Assembly (NCBI GenBank): GCA_963682175.1
Contig: OY821786.1
Span: 27,922,501-27,986,500, forward strand
Source: Triglochin maritima
Lineage: Eukaryota > Streptophyta > Magnoliopsida > Alismatales > Juncaginaceae
Reading direction: 5' to 3'
DNA length: 64,000 nt
Numbering within the stretch: position 1 is the first letter of the stretch; the number at the start of each line of letters is the position of its first letter. Shown here piece by piece: positions 1 through 11,088 of this stretch. Below the pieces are notes generated by a model. It was not told where the DNA came from. It did not search any database and worked only from the letters and a program-made list of their open reading frames with translations. The position numbers and the translations under genes were made by a program.

Positions 1-1881
1 TTTTAAATAATAAAAAAAATCAAAAATTCGAATTTTAGGAAAAAGAAATTTAGCAAAACTACTCGGATCGCCGGTAGGAACCGCGATCCGTCCCCACAAA
101 AAACAATATTTTTCTTTTTGAAAATTTTAAATTTTTTTTAATTTTTTTTTTTAAGTTTTCTGTTTTAGTTTTATTTTTTTATTTTCTGTTTTTCTTTTTT
201 ATTGTAACTATTTTTAATCTTTTTTAAAATCTTTTTATTTCAAAATATGTTTTCTAATTATATTATTTTTTAAAAAAATTTAAAATTGCTTTTATTTTTT
301 TCAAAAATCGACCCCCAAATCACGTCGATAACTCGACGTATTGAAATGTTAGGGTATTTTATACAATAAAAAAATAAAACTTCTAAACCAGAATAATAAA
401 TTATTTACAACTAAATTTTAAACAAACACTAAAACTAATTAAAACAAAAAATTGGTAACGTTGTCGAAAATTCGTAGGTTGTACACACATTACAAACAGT
501 TTTGGAGGTCGATACAGCAAAAAATTAAAAACACAATTCCATTTTTTTTAAAAATAATAACAATTACAAAACATATTTTGAAAAGAAATATAATAAAAAA
601 CTTAGTTAAAATGATTTAAAAAAAATTCAAAACATAAAACACTACGACTAAAATCCGTGAATTTATTTATTTTCTTTTATTGTTTTGATTTTTTAAAATC
701 ATTTTAACTATGTTTTATATATATATATATATATATATACTTCAAAATATGTTTTCTAACTTTTATAAATTTTTAAAAAAAAATTAATTGTGTTTTTAAT
801 TTTTGCAGTATCGACTTTCAAAACTGTTTGTAATGTGTATTCTCCCTACGAATTTTTAACAACGTTACAAATTTTAAAAATTTAGAATATAGTATTAACT
901 AGGTAAATTTTTTTATCTAATAAAAAAAATTAAATTTCGAATACCAATATATGGTATTTTTAAAATTTGTAACGTTGTTAAAAATTTGTAGGGAGAATAC
1001 ACATTACAAACAGTTTTGAAAGTCGATACTGCAAAAATTAAAAACACAATTAATTTTTTTTAAAACTTTATAAAAATTAGAAAATATATTTTGAAATATA
1101 TATATATATATATAAAACATAGTTAAAATGATTTTAAAAAATCAAAACATAAAATAAAAAACAATAAAAGAAAATAAATAAAGTCACGGATTTTAGTCGT
1201 AGTGTTTTATGTTTTGAATTTTTTTTAAATCATTTTAACTAAGTTTTTTTATTATATTTCTTTTCAAAATATGTTTTGTAATTGTTTTATTTAAAAAAAA
1301 ATTAATTGTGTTTTTAATTTTTTGCTGTATCGACCTCCAAATCTGTTTGTAATGTGTGTACACCCTACGAATTTTCGACAACGTTACCAATTTTTTGTTT
1401 TGATTAGTTTTAGTGTTTGTTTAAAATTTAGTTGTAAATAATTTTTTATTTTGGTTAAGAAATTTTATTTTTTTATTGTATAAAATACCCTAACATTTCA
1501 ATACGTCGAGTTATCGACGTGATTTGGAGGTCGATTTTTGAAAAAATTAAAAACAAATTTAAAAAATGTTAAAAAATAATATAAATTAGAAAACATATTT
1601 TGAAAACAAAAGATTTTAAAAAAGATTAAAAATAGTTACAATAAAAAAGAAATAAAAAAATAAAACTAAAACAGAAAACTTTAAAAAAAATCTAATTTTT
1701 TTTTCACGGATCGCGGTTCACAACCGCGATCCGTGAAATTTTCAAAAAAAATTTAAAATTTTCAAAAAAATAAAAATAAAAATTTGGGGGGACGGATCGC
1801 AGTTCCTACCCGCGATCCGAGTAGTTTTGGAAAAGAACAAAAAAAATTCTAAAATTCGAATTTTTGATTTTTTTTTATAAA
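1..1881. repeat. Long AT-rich palindrome of four alternating modules
   Basis: The first 1.88 kb folds on itself. Sequence at 55-70 is the reverse complement of 1812-1827, 300-350 matches 1490-1545, and 805-880 matches 955-1030, with the axis near 941-949. Each arm is itself an inverted repeat: 455-640 pairs with 680-870, and 960-1170 with 1180-1400, so one module occurs four times in alternating orientation. Arms run to about base 1 and base 1881, so the left arm may start just outside the window. No coding sequence is seen. It resembles a foldback-type or terminal-inverted-repeat DNA element, but no superfamily end signature or target duplication can be confirmed because one end is at the window edge. 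Confidence 0.85.
1705..1735. repeat. Short GC-rich hairpin inside the palindrome arm
   Basis: A 14-bp stem (CACGGATCGCGGTT and its complement) closes on a three-base loop in otherwise AT-only sequence. Related GGATCGC/GCGATCC half-hairpins occur near 64-90 and 1792-1820. They are the only GC-rich islands of the repeat and sit near its ends. Confidence 0.7.
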
Positions 1882-2780
1882 AATTACGGGATTCCGACCC
1901 AAATTACTAATGGTGTATATTGATAATAGAGAAAACAGAAAACAAGATAACGGAGAGAAAGTGGGTTTCTCTTGTTTGGATAGAATTTTAGAAGAGACAA
2001 TGAGAAGAAGAAAAATTCCTATACAAATTGATTTCTCAACTTTTTCTTCAAAATTAAAAAGAAATTGAGGAAAAGTTGTGAAACAAATTACATACCAAAA
2101 GTATCCCTACTCATTTCAACACAATAGTTACTACCTTATTTTGCATTTAATTTTTTTATTTATGTGTGGTTTGTTATTAAAATACATGAATTATCTAATA
2201 AGTCTGGGACTTAATTTTTTATTTTAAGTCTCCATCGTATCCACCACACATCTGAAATTGTAAAGTAGATTATAAGAAAAACGGTTATGCTAATTAAATG
2301 TGAGATTAACCGTAAATGATATCCAATAGTGAGATTGTAGGGTGTTTAAACTTAATAAGATTAGTCATGCACTCACTAGAACTTTGCCCAATTAAATATG
2401 TTGTTTAACTAATTATCACATTTTTTGATAAATTGTTTTGTGCAAACATCAATTTTTTGGGTTTCTCCGTGTCACTTTTACATTTGAGTTTATGAAATTG
2501 TGTGGCAAAGTTATTACAACTATTAGAGATGTTGACATACAATATTAGAAACTATTTATCACATGCTAGTTATAATATGTTGATTAGTGAGATGCTTTTG
2601 AAATAAAATTGAAGGTTAATTTTGTAGTTACACCTATCCTTTTCTCTCCTACCTATCCAAAGAAGAAAAAATAAACCAACTTTCTCTTCTCTTCTCTTCT
2701 CTTCTCTTCTTTTCTCTTCTCTCCTAAAAAAATTCTCATATTTTGTATCCAAACACACTACGAAAGAAGCCACATCTTCA
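1882..2780. other. AT-rich spacer, no gene seen
   Basis: No credible reading frame. It holds a TTCTC microsatellite (2681-2724) and a weak inverted pair: a GAGAAAGT-GGTTT-TTTGGATAG-like string at about 1956-1986 and its complement at about 2655-2692. This could mark a small degraded DNA transposon, but I could not define ends. Confidence 0.5.
2681..2724. repeat. (TTCTC)n microsatellite
   Basis: About eight to nine copies of a 5-bp pyrimidine unit, with one imperfect unit near 2710. Read in any frame it gives a spurious repetitive peptide on the minus strand. Confidence 0.9.
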
Positions 2781-2786
2781 GAATTA

Positions 2787-2980
2787 GGGGTGTAAATGGG
2801 TAGGGTAAAAATCGTTTACTTATAACCAAATAGACATACACAATTATACGTATAAAAATCCTAATCATTTAATAAACAGGGGGTAAGGGTTATGAAAATT
2901 GTAACCGTATAATAAATGGGGTACATAAGGGTACAAGATTACATCCATCCATTTAACTGTTTACATATAATTAATATATA
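2787..2980. repeat. Possible hAT-type MITE remnant
   Basis: The segment opens with TAGGGGTGTAAATGGGTAGG, a wording common at termini of plant hAT-like miniature elements, and contains repeated ATAAATGGGG/ATAAACAGGGGG strings. A similarly worded segment lies at 39815-40090. No matching inverted terminus or 8-bp target duplication was found, so this is a resemblance only. Confidence 0.3.
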
Positions 2981-2984
2981 TAAA

Positions 2985-3135
2985 GGAAAATTCTTTAAAC
3001 AATCATAATAATAAAAATTGACAAAATATAAAACTTTGAAAACTTATTTGGCAAAATATGAAAAATGAAAAAAACACCCAAACCATTTTTATACAATGAA
3101 AAATAGTATCCTCGATTCAGTTTCCATTAATAAAA
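2985..3135 (+). repeat. Dispersed repeat, copy 1
   Basis: This stretch (CAAAATATAAAACTT, then a GAAAAAATGAAA/AACACCCAAACCATTTTTATAC-like run, then GATTCAGTTT...AAAACGATGTTACT) is matched in the same orientation at 40540-40695. The family is unknown. It is non-coding and AT-rich. Confidence 0.55.
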
Positions 3136-4779
3136 ACGATGTTACTATTGCATTTTTCATCTTGAAGATTGTGTTATGTCGTTTTCATTAATAGTTATTC
3201 TTGGAAATTCTAATACCGTTAAATTTCTCTCTTAGGTATGCTTTTGAATTGCAATAAGGGCAGTTCTGATAGGCTAAAGTAAACTGATTAGTTCCTAGAC
3301 AAAATGTAGAAACCCATGTCGTTATGAAATTTATAACTGCTAGCCAGAACCCACAACTCGTGAACCTATCCAACCAACACTGGTTATCACTCTTAGGTAG
3401 CATGATGGATAAAGCTTTATCACAGGATCAGTGCCGGTGAATTGGAGATTTGGAATGGAAATAGTGATAGTGAGCTATCCAATTCCACATGAATAAATCA
3501 AGTGGCTAACCTAAAACTAGAAAACCCAACTCTTGTCTGCATTGTTTGTTTCTCTTAAAGTTCATAGTTTTCTTAGGAACATCAATGAGATTTTCAGGGA
3601 TTACACTTATTGATAACACTAAAAGGGATGCAGGATCTTATACAAAGCTAAAAGATTTCTAGTACTTTGCAATATGAGATTTGTCCGACAGACCAAACAT
3701 ATAGTCATATTGAAAACGTAAATGGCTTACGATGTACTCTTTCATCCGAGTTATGTTCACCTTCACCAAAATAGGGGATGTAAAAACCAAGTCGTACCTG
3801 AAATGGAGATAGCCAGGTGAAGCAGTGGCGGAACCAAAAAACTATCTAGGTGGGGCTTAAATTAAGACAAAATTATCATCATGTGTGTGTTTCAAAAGTT
3901 ACAATTTTTTCTTAAAAGGAGAATACATTTTTCTACGAAAGCCTGCAATTGACCAAGACGGATTTTCATATATTTTGAAAATGATACATCATTTGTGCTT
4001 TTGTTATCTTTATCAAATAAATCTTTCTCCATATAGGACATTGAGTTGTCAGTCATCCAATAATCCCTCGTTCTATTTAAGAGATGAGATAATAAACCAA
4101 AATTGGAATGCAAGCGATTGGATTTGAAACTGCAAAAATAGATGCAATGTTTGATTTAATAGAACTAAAAGTTAAAGAAAACAATTAAGAATCTTTTATG
4201 ATAAAAAATCGGTGCTTGCCACTACACATACTAGTTCGAAACTCCAAACCAAGAATCTAAGATGTATGAGTGCAACTAAAAATCAAGTAAATAATCCACG
4301 TTGAGATACCGAGATATTAGGATATATATAAATCAAAACCGAGGATTCTGATCATGTCTTTGGATTCAAATTAAAAGTATATTGGTTGTGCATACGTCGT
4401 GAACTGTAGGACGATACAGAAATCTAGTAATGTGTGTTGATGTTTGTTGGTCGTGAAAATACGGTTGGTAAGTGGCTAGTTTTTTGTGCCAATGCTTTGA
4501 TTAGAAACTATGGTTTAGGTGAGAGTGTGAATAAGGAAAAGAATAAGGAAAATGGAAAATTTGGGAGTAATAGGATTTTGGTTCTTATGCTCTGATAATT
4601 AGTCTTGATTCTTACAATCTCAACATTTTTGTGATGTGAATAGAAAATTTGATATATTTATTCATTCTTACTTATATTTTATGAATAACTTATGATTCCT
4701 TCATTTAAAATTGGAAATTTAAAAATCTAATAAAATTAAATTTATATAACATACTAAACTATTTATACTACATAGTAAT
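3136..4779. other. Spacer without recognisable gene
   Basis: Only short open frames occur (for example 3188-3403 minus and 3885-4127 plus), without recognisable domains. At about 3824 there is a TGGCGGAACCA string like that at 41044, a wording often seen at ends of degraded plant transposons. I see nothing else supportable. Confidence 0.5.
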
Positions 4780-5004
4780 TATTAGGAAACAAGGCATACA
4801 TGTATTACTAGATAATGGTTAGGGGAATTGTGATTTGTTATGGTTGTTAGATTGATGTACAGGTGTCAACCTGCTCTTGGGTGACTTGTAAAATTCTATT
4901 ATGTCATTGATGCACCGTAACAAATACCACACACATATATATATGTGTGATGGATTGCATCACTTCACCCATTCTGGTGGATTATTTACTTCTGCTTCTT
5001 AACA
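4780..5004 (+). repeat. Copia-1 5' LTR (about 225 bp)
   Basis: Starts TATTAGGAAACAAGGC and ends CTGCTTCTTAACA, immediately followed by a degraded tRNA-iMet-type primer site. The same LTR is present in inverted orientation at 41166-41372 plus 42932-42941 (Copia-3 3' LTR). The canonical TG start has become TA. Length and position fit a short-LTR copia lineage. Confidence 0.8.
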
Positions 5005-5189
5005 TGGTAACAAAACCTGAGGAATAAAGAAGAAATCGATCCAAGAGCTGAAAGAGGTTGAAGAAGACAATTTGAGCTTCAATCTCATCAATGGTGCCAG
5101 CAACAACAAACGGTTTCCCTTCGTATTCCTCCTCGTCAACACAAGCAGGAGTCAGTGTCAAAATCGTTTTATCCCTATCTTGTGAGTTT
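5005..5189 (+). pseudogene. Copia-1 primer site, leader and gag start
   Basis: TGGTAACAAAACCTG at 5005 is a mutated TGGTATCAGAGC-type primer binding site. A leader of about 70 bases precedes an ATG at 5091 that opens a gag-like frame (MVPATTNGFPSYSSSS). The frame is cut at 5189 by the CACTA element and Copia-1 sequence resumes at 26074. Gag function would be particle assembly. This copy is dead. Confidence 0.6.
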
Positions 5190-5314
5190 CACTGCTTGAA
5201 AGTCAGCCTACCACATTGGTTAATTACAAACCGACGTGGAAGGGTGGCTTCCACGTCGGTTTTAGTAAAGTCGACGTAGAAAACCCCCTACTTAAACCAA
5301 CGTGGTAGGGGGTC

Positions 5315-5319
<5 letters not shown>

Positions 5320-5398
<79 letters not shown>
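5320..5398. repeat. (AT)n microsatellite
   Basis: About 39 uninterrupted AT dinucleotides within the CACTA left subterminal region, between two copies of the GACGTGGTAGGGGG motif. Confidence 0.95.
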
Positions 5399-5401
<3 letters not shown>

Positions 5402-5745
5402 AAATTAAAACACTACCACATCGACGTGGTAGGGGGTCTTCCACGTCGGCGAATCCATAAGCTGGCGTGATAGAGGATTTGGACCCGATTTTCTGGACGC
5501 TAGACTAGATCTGGACTGAAGAAACTGGATGCGGAGTTGGACCAGAAGTGGTCTACCACGTCGTTTTTTAATTAATCTGACGTGGTAGTGGGTCTTTCAC
5601 GTTGGTTTTTGGAAAACGGACGTGGAAGGGGGGGTCATCCACGTCGGTTTTCATTAACCGACGTGGAAGGGTTTTTAAAAATATATTTTTAATAGTTTTA
5701 GAAAAAGAATTCAAAGCCTACCACGTGACCTTTAAATAGTCCGAC

Positions 5746-6630
5746 GTGGAAGGCTTGATGCTTTTTTGGTATAACCGCGTAAACCAAATTGAAATCCCAC
5801 CAATCCGGAAATCAACAAACATAAACCCTAGTCTCCTTCCGCTCCCGACCACATCAGCCTTCCTGTCCCGAAGTGGAAGAAGTCCAGAAGTAGAGATGGG
5901 AGAGAGATCCATTTCCTTCTCCACTTCCGACCTTGCGATCCCACATCCTTCACGACTCCAACGTGCCACCCAAACCCTTGTCGGAATCCACTCCTCTGCC
6001 TCCAAACCCCGACCTCAATGTTCCACCCAAACCCTCTTCCAAATCCACTCCTCCGCCTCCAAACCCCGACCCCACCGTCCCTTCTCCGGCGACGGTACGT
6101 CGCACCTTCCCTTGTTGCGACTCCGACATCATCCAAAGGTGGGGGTTCAATTCTGGAGCTTCACATTTTCGGACCTTGCCAATATAACCAAAGGTTGTGA
6201 ACGGATTCGAAGTATCATGTCAGTTGGTGTCTTATGCATCACTACCATTGTTTGAATCAGGAATAATAATCCAAACTTCATAATAATAAAACATCAATTT
6301 GCTGAAACGTGACATTTATTTTACTTGTACTCTTGTATTTGACTTGCCTAACTAAGAATCTTCCAACTAAGCTAAGTCGATTGTTGTTTTCCATCACCCC
6401 TCCATTGAAACTCTTCTCATTCTTCTAATATCCGTCAGGCTATGGCTATAAAGCGACTTGATGAAAATAGCCTACAAGGCAACAAAGAATTCGATGCGGA
6501 AGTTTATAGGCTATGCAAAATCGACGACCCCAACCTCGTCAAAATGGTGTGCTACTGCTCCAGGGTGAACAAAGACTAGTGGTGTACGAGTACATGCCTC
6601 TAGGCTCCTTAGATGATTATCTCCACAGTA
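5746..6630 (+). pseudogene. Captured RLCK-VII (PBS1-like) kinase fragment in CACTA
   Basis: Two exon-like blocks survive. The first (about 5880-6215) encodes a Ser/Pro-rich N-terminus and then FTFSDLANITKG at about 6160-6195, which fits the FTF-ELA-ATK-F motif ahead of the kinase domain in class VII receptor-like cytoplasmic kinases. The second begins after a TCCGTCAG acceptor at 6439 and encodes AIKRLDENSLQGNKEF (lysine of subdomain II), DPNLVKM and, after a one-base frameshift near 6564, VYEYMPLGSLDDYLH. Catalytic HRD, DFG and all C-terminal subdomains are absent. It lies just inside the CACTA end, which suggests transduplication of a host gene by the transposon. The family call is from motif memory, not a search. 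Confidence 0.7.
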
Positions 6631-7019
6631 CGTGTTGTTATTTGTGCTTTCTAAAAATTACATTGTTATCGTTATTTCTTTTCATTTTCTAATTACTATG
6701 ATTCTTGAACCATATATATATGTGATACTAACACTTGATATAAGTAATAATTATTGAACAATCTTCCTTTTCTGGTCAGGTCTTCAGAATCTCTGGATAG
6801 TCTTATATAAAGATATGTGATAATTAAATCTATCACTATTGAACAATATGTTTTTCCCCGTACCTCTAATTACAAGTTGTTTTTCTATTAAATTACAGTT
6901 GTTATAACTATCAATGATTTTGCTTCCATATATATATGTGATAATTACATATGTGATCTCTGCAAAAAAAATCGGTGAGATAATGACACATTGTTGAACA
7001 CCTACCTTTTCTTGTCTGA

Positions 7020-7147
7020 ATCATAAAAACTGAAGAAAAAAATACTACGGTTTTCAGGAAAAACCGACGTTGTAGGGAGTTTACCACGTCAGTTTTAGAG
7101 TAAACTAGTGTGGTAAGGTAATTTTTTCGGTTTTAATACCCTACAAT
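7020..7147. repeat. Internal CACTA-like subterminal repeats
   Basis: At 7043 ACTACGGTTTTCAGGAAAAA is followed by CCGACGTTGTAGGG and ACCACGTCAG motifs, like the outer CACTA ends. After the Copia-2 insertion the pattern continues at 11089-11140 in inverted form (CCAACATTGTAGGG). This could be the start of a second, nested CACTA copy or an internal piece of the same element. Confidence 0.45.
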
Positions 7148-8657
7148 TGTTGACTTTTTGGCCTTAATCTATGCTTTGATGATTTAATCAACATAATCTT
7201 AATTGTAATCATGTCAAGTAGCACACATGTTGCATTGCACATATATTGTTTTGTGCTAACCTCTACAAGTGATCAAGACTCAAGGAAGAAAGTAAAATCA
7301 AGTCAAGACATGTAATCAAGCTCATTTGAAGACATGTAATTTGTATTTCTTTGAGTCTTAGGAACTTTGTGTAATTGAGAATTCTTGAGCTAAAAACTAC
7401 TTAAACACACACTAGGTTCCCTATAGAAGTCACACACGAAATTTCACATAATTTGGACTTCAATAAATCACCAAAACTTAGACCGGAAAATACTAAACCA
7501 ATACCTTAACAGTCTGCCCACATTCGGTCGACCGAGTGATCATATATCCTGTTAGTGTTTAACTGCCCAAGTTCGGTCGACCGTCCAGACCTTTTCGTTC
7601 GACCGTCCAGACCTTTTCGGTCGACCGAGTATCAACATATTTCCGACCGTTATTTTGTCGTATATACCCAATGGTCGTTTTCGTATTATATCAAAAATAC
7701 CCCAAATACATTTTATGTATCGGTCGACCGAGGACCTTGTTCGGTCGACCAAACTTAGAAGACTTGACAAACCCAAACTGCTTGTTGGTTTTCGGTTGAC
7801 CGTGGACCATGTTTCGGTCGACCGAACTTTATCTTGTTTGTCAACCCCAAAGTGCCAATTGTGATTCGGTCGACCGAACCTATCTCAGTGTTCGACCGAT
7901 CATTTAAGTGTACCTAGATTATAGCCTTTGGCAGTCAACCGTTCCTTAACCGGTCGACCGAACCTTAATCTAAATTGCCAAACGGTCGACCGAACAGCCC
8001 GATCCGGTCGACCGAACTTACTCAGAATTGGGTCCTGTCAGTTTCTGTTTTGTGTATCTTACACAATCTTTACCCAATTCATCCCCAACGGCTATAACTC
8101 TTTAAGAGCTTATAAATAGGTGTTCCACTGACACAATTATATATCTCTTACACTTCCATTTGTCAAATACACCTAAGACAAACTCCCAAGTCTCCCATTC
8201 CCCCACAATCCTACTCTCCAAGCTTAAACTTCCACATCTTAGCATCAATTCCACATCCTAAGCTAAGTGTGCTCAAGTTAGAGAGTGTGTTCCACTCAAG
8301 ATCTCAGTTGTAAAGAAGCAAGGACTTCGGTGAAAGCCCAAAGTGTTCCTCTCGGATTGTGAGAGAAGAAAGTCAAGCTCACGAGGGTGTTCGCGGAGCT
8401 TGTTTTGTAAAAGCTTAATCTCAGCCCGGACCGAGGTTGATAGTGAAGACGCGAGCAGAGTTCGAGGGAGATCGAGCGGAGCTTGCACGAGAGGAAGTAG
8501 GCGGGAGGCCGAGCCTCGATAAAAATCTGGTGTCATCATTATGGTTTCCTTTGCTTACTTGTATTTGTTTAAATTTCGCTGTGCATATCTTGATTGATTA
8601 AACAAGTAGGTAATTATCTTAAAAGTGATTAGAATTATAGACCCTCACGATCCCACA
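7148..8657 (+). repeat. Copia-2 5' LTR with CGGTCGACCG array
   Basis: About 1.5 kb. Nine perfect CGGTCGACCG palindromes lie at 7525, 7574, 7618, 7721, 7815, 7867, 7951, 7983 and 8005, with several one-base variants between them. A TATA box (8111-8119) lies about 100 bp after the array. The palindromes are therefore in the presumed U3 promoter region. Confidence 0.85.
8111..8119 (+). promoter_or_regulatory. TATA box of Copia-2 5' LTR
   Basis: TATAAATAG, conserved at 10542-10550 in the truncated 3' LTR. It sits just downstream of the palindrome array. Confidence 0.6.
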
Positions 8658-8709
8658 TTTGGTATCATAGCCTTGTGATCTAAATCGCATACTTAATCAT
8701 ATTTTTAGC

Positions 8710-10252
8710 ATGGCTAGTACATCTAATCATGTAGAGGGATTATTCACAACTCGGCCTCTTTTGCTAAATGGGTCAAATTATGATTATTGGAAGAATATGA
8801 TGAAAATATTCCTAATATCTAATGACCTAAAAGTATTGGATGTTTCTTCAAAATTCATACACACCCCCAAATGAAGATGAATTAGATTTACTCACTAGGC
8901 CCAAAATGAAAGAAATTGAGATGAAAAATAATGAATATTCTATATTGTGGGCTAAATGAGGGTGAATATAATAGGATTAGGGGTTGTGGAAGTGCATATG
9001 AAATATGACATAGACTACAAATGCATCATGAGGGGGATAGCAAAACTAAGGAAACACGCATTAGTCTCCTCATGCTTAAATATGAAATATTTTCTATGCA
9101 AATCGGTGAGAACATAAGCGACAAGAACACTCGCTTGACCGATATCACTAACTCTCTTTTTGTCTTTGGAAGAAAAATCAATGAAGGAGAGATGACCCGG
9201 AAGTTCCTCCGGTCGCTTAGCATCGATTGGGAAGACAAAGTCGTCGCAATTGAAGAGGCGCACAATCTTTCCAACTTAAAGATGGAGGAACTCGTTGGAA
9301 ACTTGATGGAATATGAACTTCAATTTAACCATTGAAAGGAGAAGGAAGCTTCAAAGAACAAACCCTTGTTGTCATTACATGCAAATTTTGACCAATCAAG
9401 GAGGAGTATGGAAGATGAGGACATTGAAGTCCTAGCCAAAGACTTCTTCAAATACCTCAAGAAGGATAAGGGAGAAAAGAATGAAAGAAGAGGTAGAAGA
9501 AGTGAGAAAAGAGAAAAATGAAAGGAGAAGGAGGAGAGTGAAAATGATAGAAGAGAAGGGGAGAAGAAAAAAGAGAGAAGGGAGAGGAGAAGAGAAAAGG
9601 AGAAGAGCAAGAGAAGAGAAATGAAGGAGGAAGCACACAAGGCTACATGGGATGATTCTTCATCACCATCATCATCTTCCTTGCCAAGTAGAAGAGAGGT
9701 GGCTCACTCATGCTTCATGGCTATTGAAGATGATCAAAGTGAGGTAGAATCTAACTTTTGTTCTAGTAATTCATGCTCAACTAAGTCATATTATTGTGAT
9801 AGGTCGCATTCTAGCGTTAATGAAGAAACCTATACACATGTTAAGCTTTAAAATGCATTCCATGACTTAGTTAAACAATATGAGATCATTTGTGATAAAA
9901 ATAAGAATGCTAGAAAGCTAATCAAAGATCTCCAAAGCCAAATTGAATCAATCGTGCATGAGAAAAATGAGGTGATTGCTAGGCTTGAAAACAATGCATC
10001 AACTATTGATAATTTGAAAGCAACACCTATAGATGTTGAACAATTAGATCTTCATGCTTGAAATGTGAAATTAAGAAAAGATCTAGAAAAGTTCACAAAT
10101 GGAACTAAATTGCTTAATATGCTATTAGGAAGTCAAAGACAATCTTTGCAAAAACATGGTTTAGGATATAATGATTCATATGTTAAAAACCATGTAATTC
10201 ATACAACATTAAATGGAAAGCACTTAGTTGTAAAGCATAGCTCTTCAAGTGT
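8710..10252 (+). pseudogene. Copia-2 gag (UBN2-type) remnant
   Basis: ATG at 8710 starts MASTSNHVEGLFTTRP, followed by LLNGSNYDYWKNMMKIFL, the usual N-terminal gag motif. 9021-9335 retains a UBN2-like block (GEMTRKFLRSLSIDWEDKVV, then AIEEAHNLSNLKMEELVG). Next comes a long Lys/Glu/Arg-rich tract (9450-9640), an acidic/Ser-rich part and a coiled-coil-like segment (9860-10030). Frameshifts and stops occur throughout (for example near 8870, 9333, 9519 and 9849). It resembles gags of long-LTR copia lineages such as SIRE/Maximus, but the lineage is not certain. Confidence 0.65.
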
Positions 10253-11088
10253 GTGGACCATGTTTCGGTTGTCAACCCCAAAGTGTCTGGTGTGATTCGG
10301 TCGATCGAACCTATCTCGGTGTTCGACTGATCACTTAAGTGTACCTAGATTATAGCCTTTGGCGGTCGACCGTTCCTTAACCGGTCGACCTAACCTTAAT
10401 CTAAATTGCCAAACGGTCGATCGAACAACCCGATCCGGTCGACCGAACTTACTCAGAATTAGGTCCTGTCAGTTTCTGTTTTGTGTATCTTACAAAAAAC
10501 TTTACTCAATTCATCCCCAACGGCTATAACTTTTAGGAGCTTATAAATAGATGTTCCTTTGACACAATTATATATGTCTTACACTTCCATTTGTCAAATA
10601 AACCTAAGAGAAACTCTCAAGTCTCCCATTCCCCAAAATCCTACTCTCCAAGCTTAAACTTCCACATCTTAGCATCAATTCCACATCCTAAGCTAAGTGT
10701 GCTCAAGTTAGAGAGTGTGTTCCACTCAAGATCTCAGTTGTAAAGAAGCAAAGACTTCGGTGAAAGCCCGAAGTGTTCCTCTCGGATTGTAAGAGAAGAA
10801 AGTCAAGCTCACGAGGGTGTTCACGGAGCTTGTTTTGTAAAAGGCTTAATCTCAGCCCGGAACGTGGTTGATAGTGAAGATGCGAGCGGAGCTCAAGGGA
10901 GATCGAGCGGAGCTTGCAAGAGAGAAAGTAGGCGGGAGGCCGAACCTCTATAAAAATCTGGTGTCATCATTGTGGTTTGCTTTGCTTACTTGTATTTGTT
11001 TAAATTCCACTGTGCATATCTTGATTGATTTAACAAGTAGGTAATTAGCTTAAAAGTGATTAGAATTAGAGACCCTCACGATCCTACA
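10253..11088 (+). repeat. Copia-2 3' LTR, 5'-truncated
   Basis: Matches 7802-8657 of the 5' LTR starting at GTGGACCATGTTTCGG. About 650 bp of its 5' part is missing and a small internal deletion follows near 10270. Two palindromes remain perfect (10363, 10436) and others have decayed by single C-to-T or related changes. Confidence 0.8.

Larger units (their letters stand above)
7148..11088 (+). mobile_element. Copia-2, internally deleted LTR retrotransposon
   Basis: Order: 5' LTR 7148-8657 (TGTTGAC...GATCCCACA), primer site TGGTATCATAGCC at 8660, degraded gag 8710-10252, then a 5'-truncated 3' LTR 10253-11088 (...GATCCTACA). Protease, integrase, reverse transcriptase and RNase H are missing. 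The flanking pentamers ACAAT (left) and AAAAG (right) do not match, so a simple 5-bp target duplication is not preserved. It sits inside the CACTA element. Confidence 0.8.

Noticed and set aside
1950..2770. Small transposon with inverted GAGAAAGT...GGATAG ends
   Set aside because: The match is short and imperfect, one end overlaps a microsatellite, and no target duplication was found.
3188..3403. 71-codon minus frame with CPYC
   Set aside because: No start context, no flanking exons and no family resemblance. A single CxxC is not enough.
7525..8014. CGGTCGACCG repeats as a CRISPR-like array
   Set aside because: Irregular spacing, 10-bp palindromic units, an LTR location and a eukaryotic context.
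9320..9640. Ser/Leu/Phe-rich minus-strand frame
   Set aside because: It is the complement of the Lys/Glu-rich Copia-2 gag tract and has no domain.
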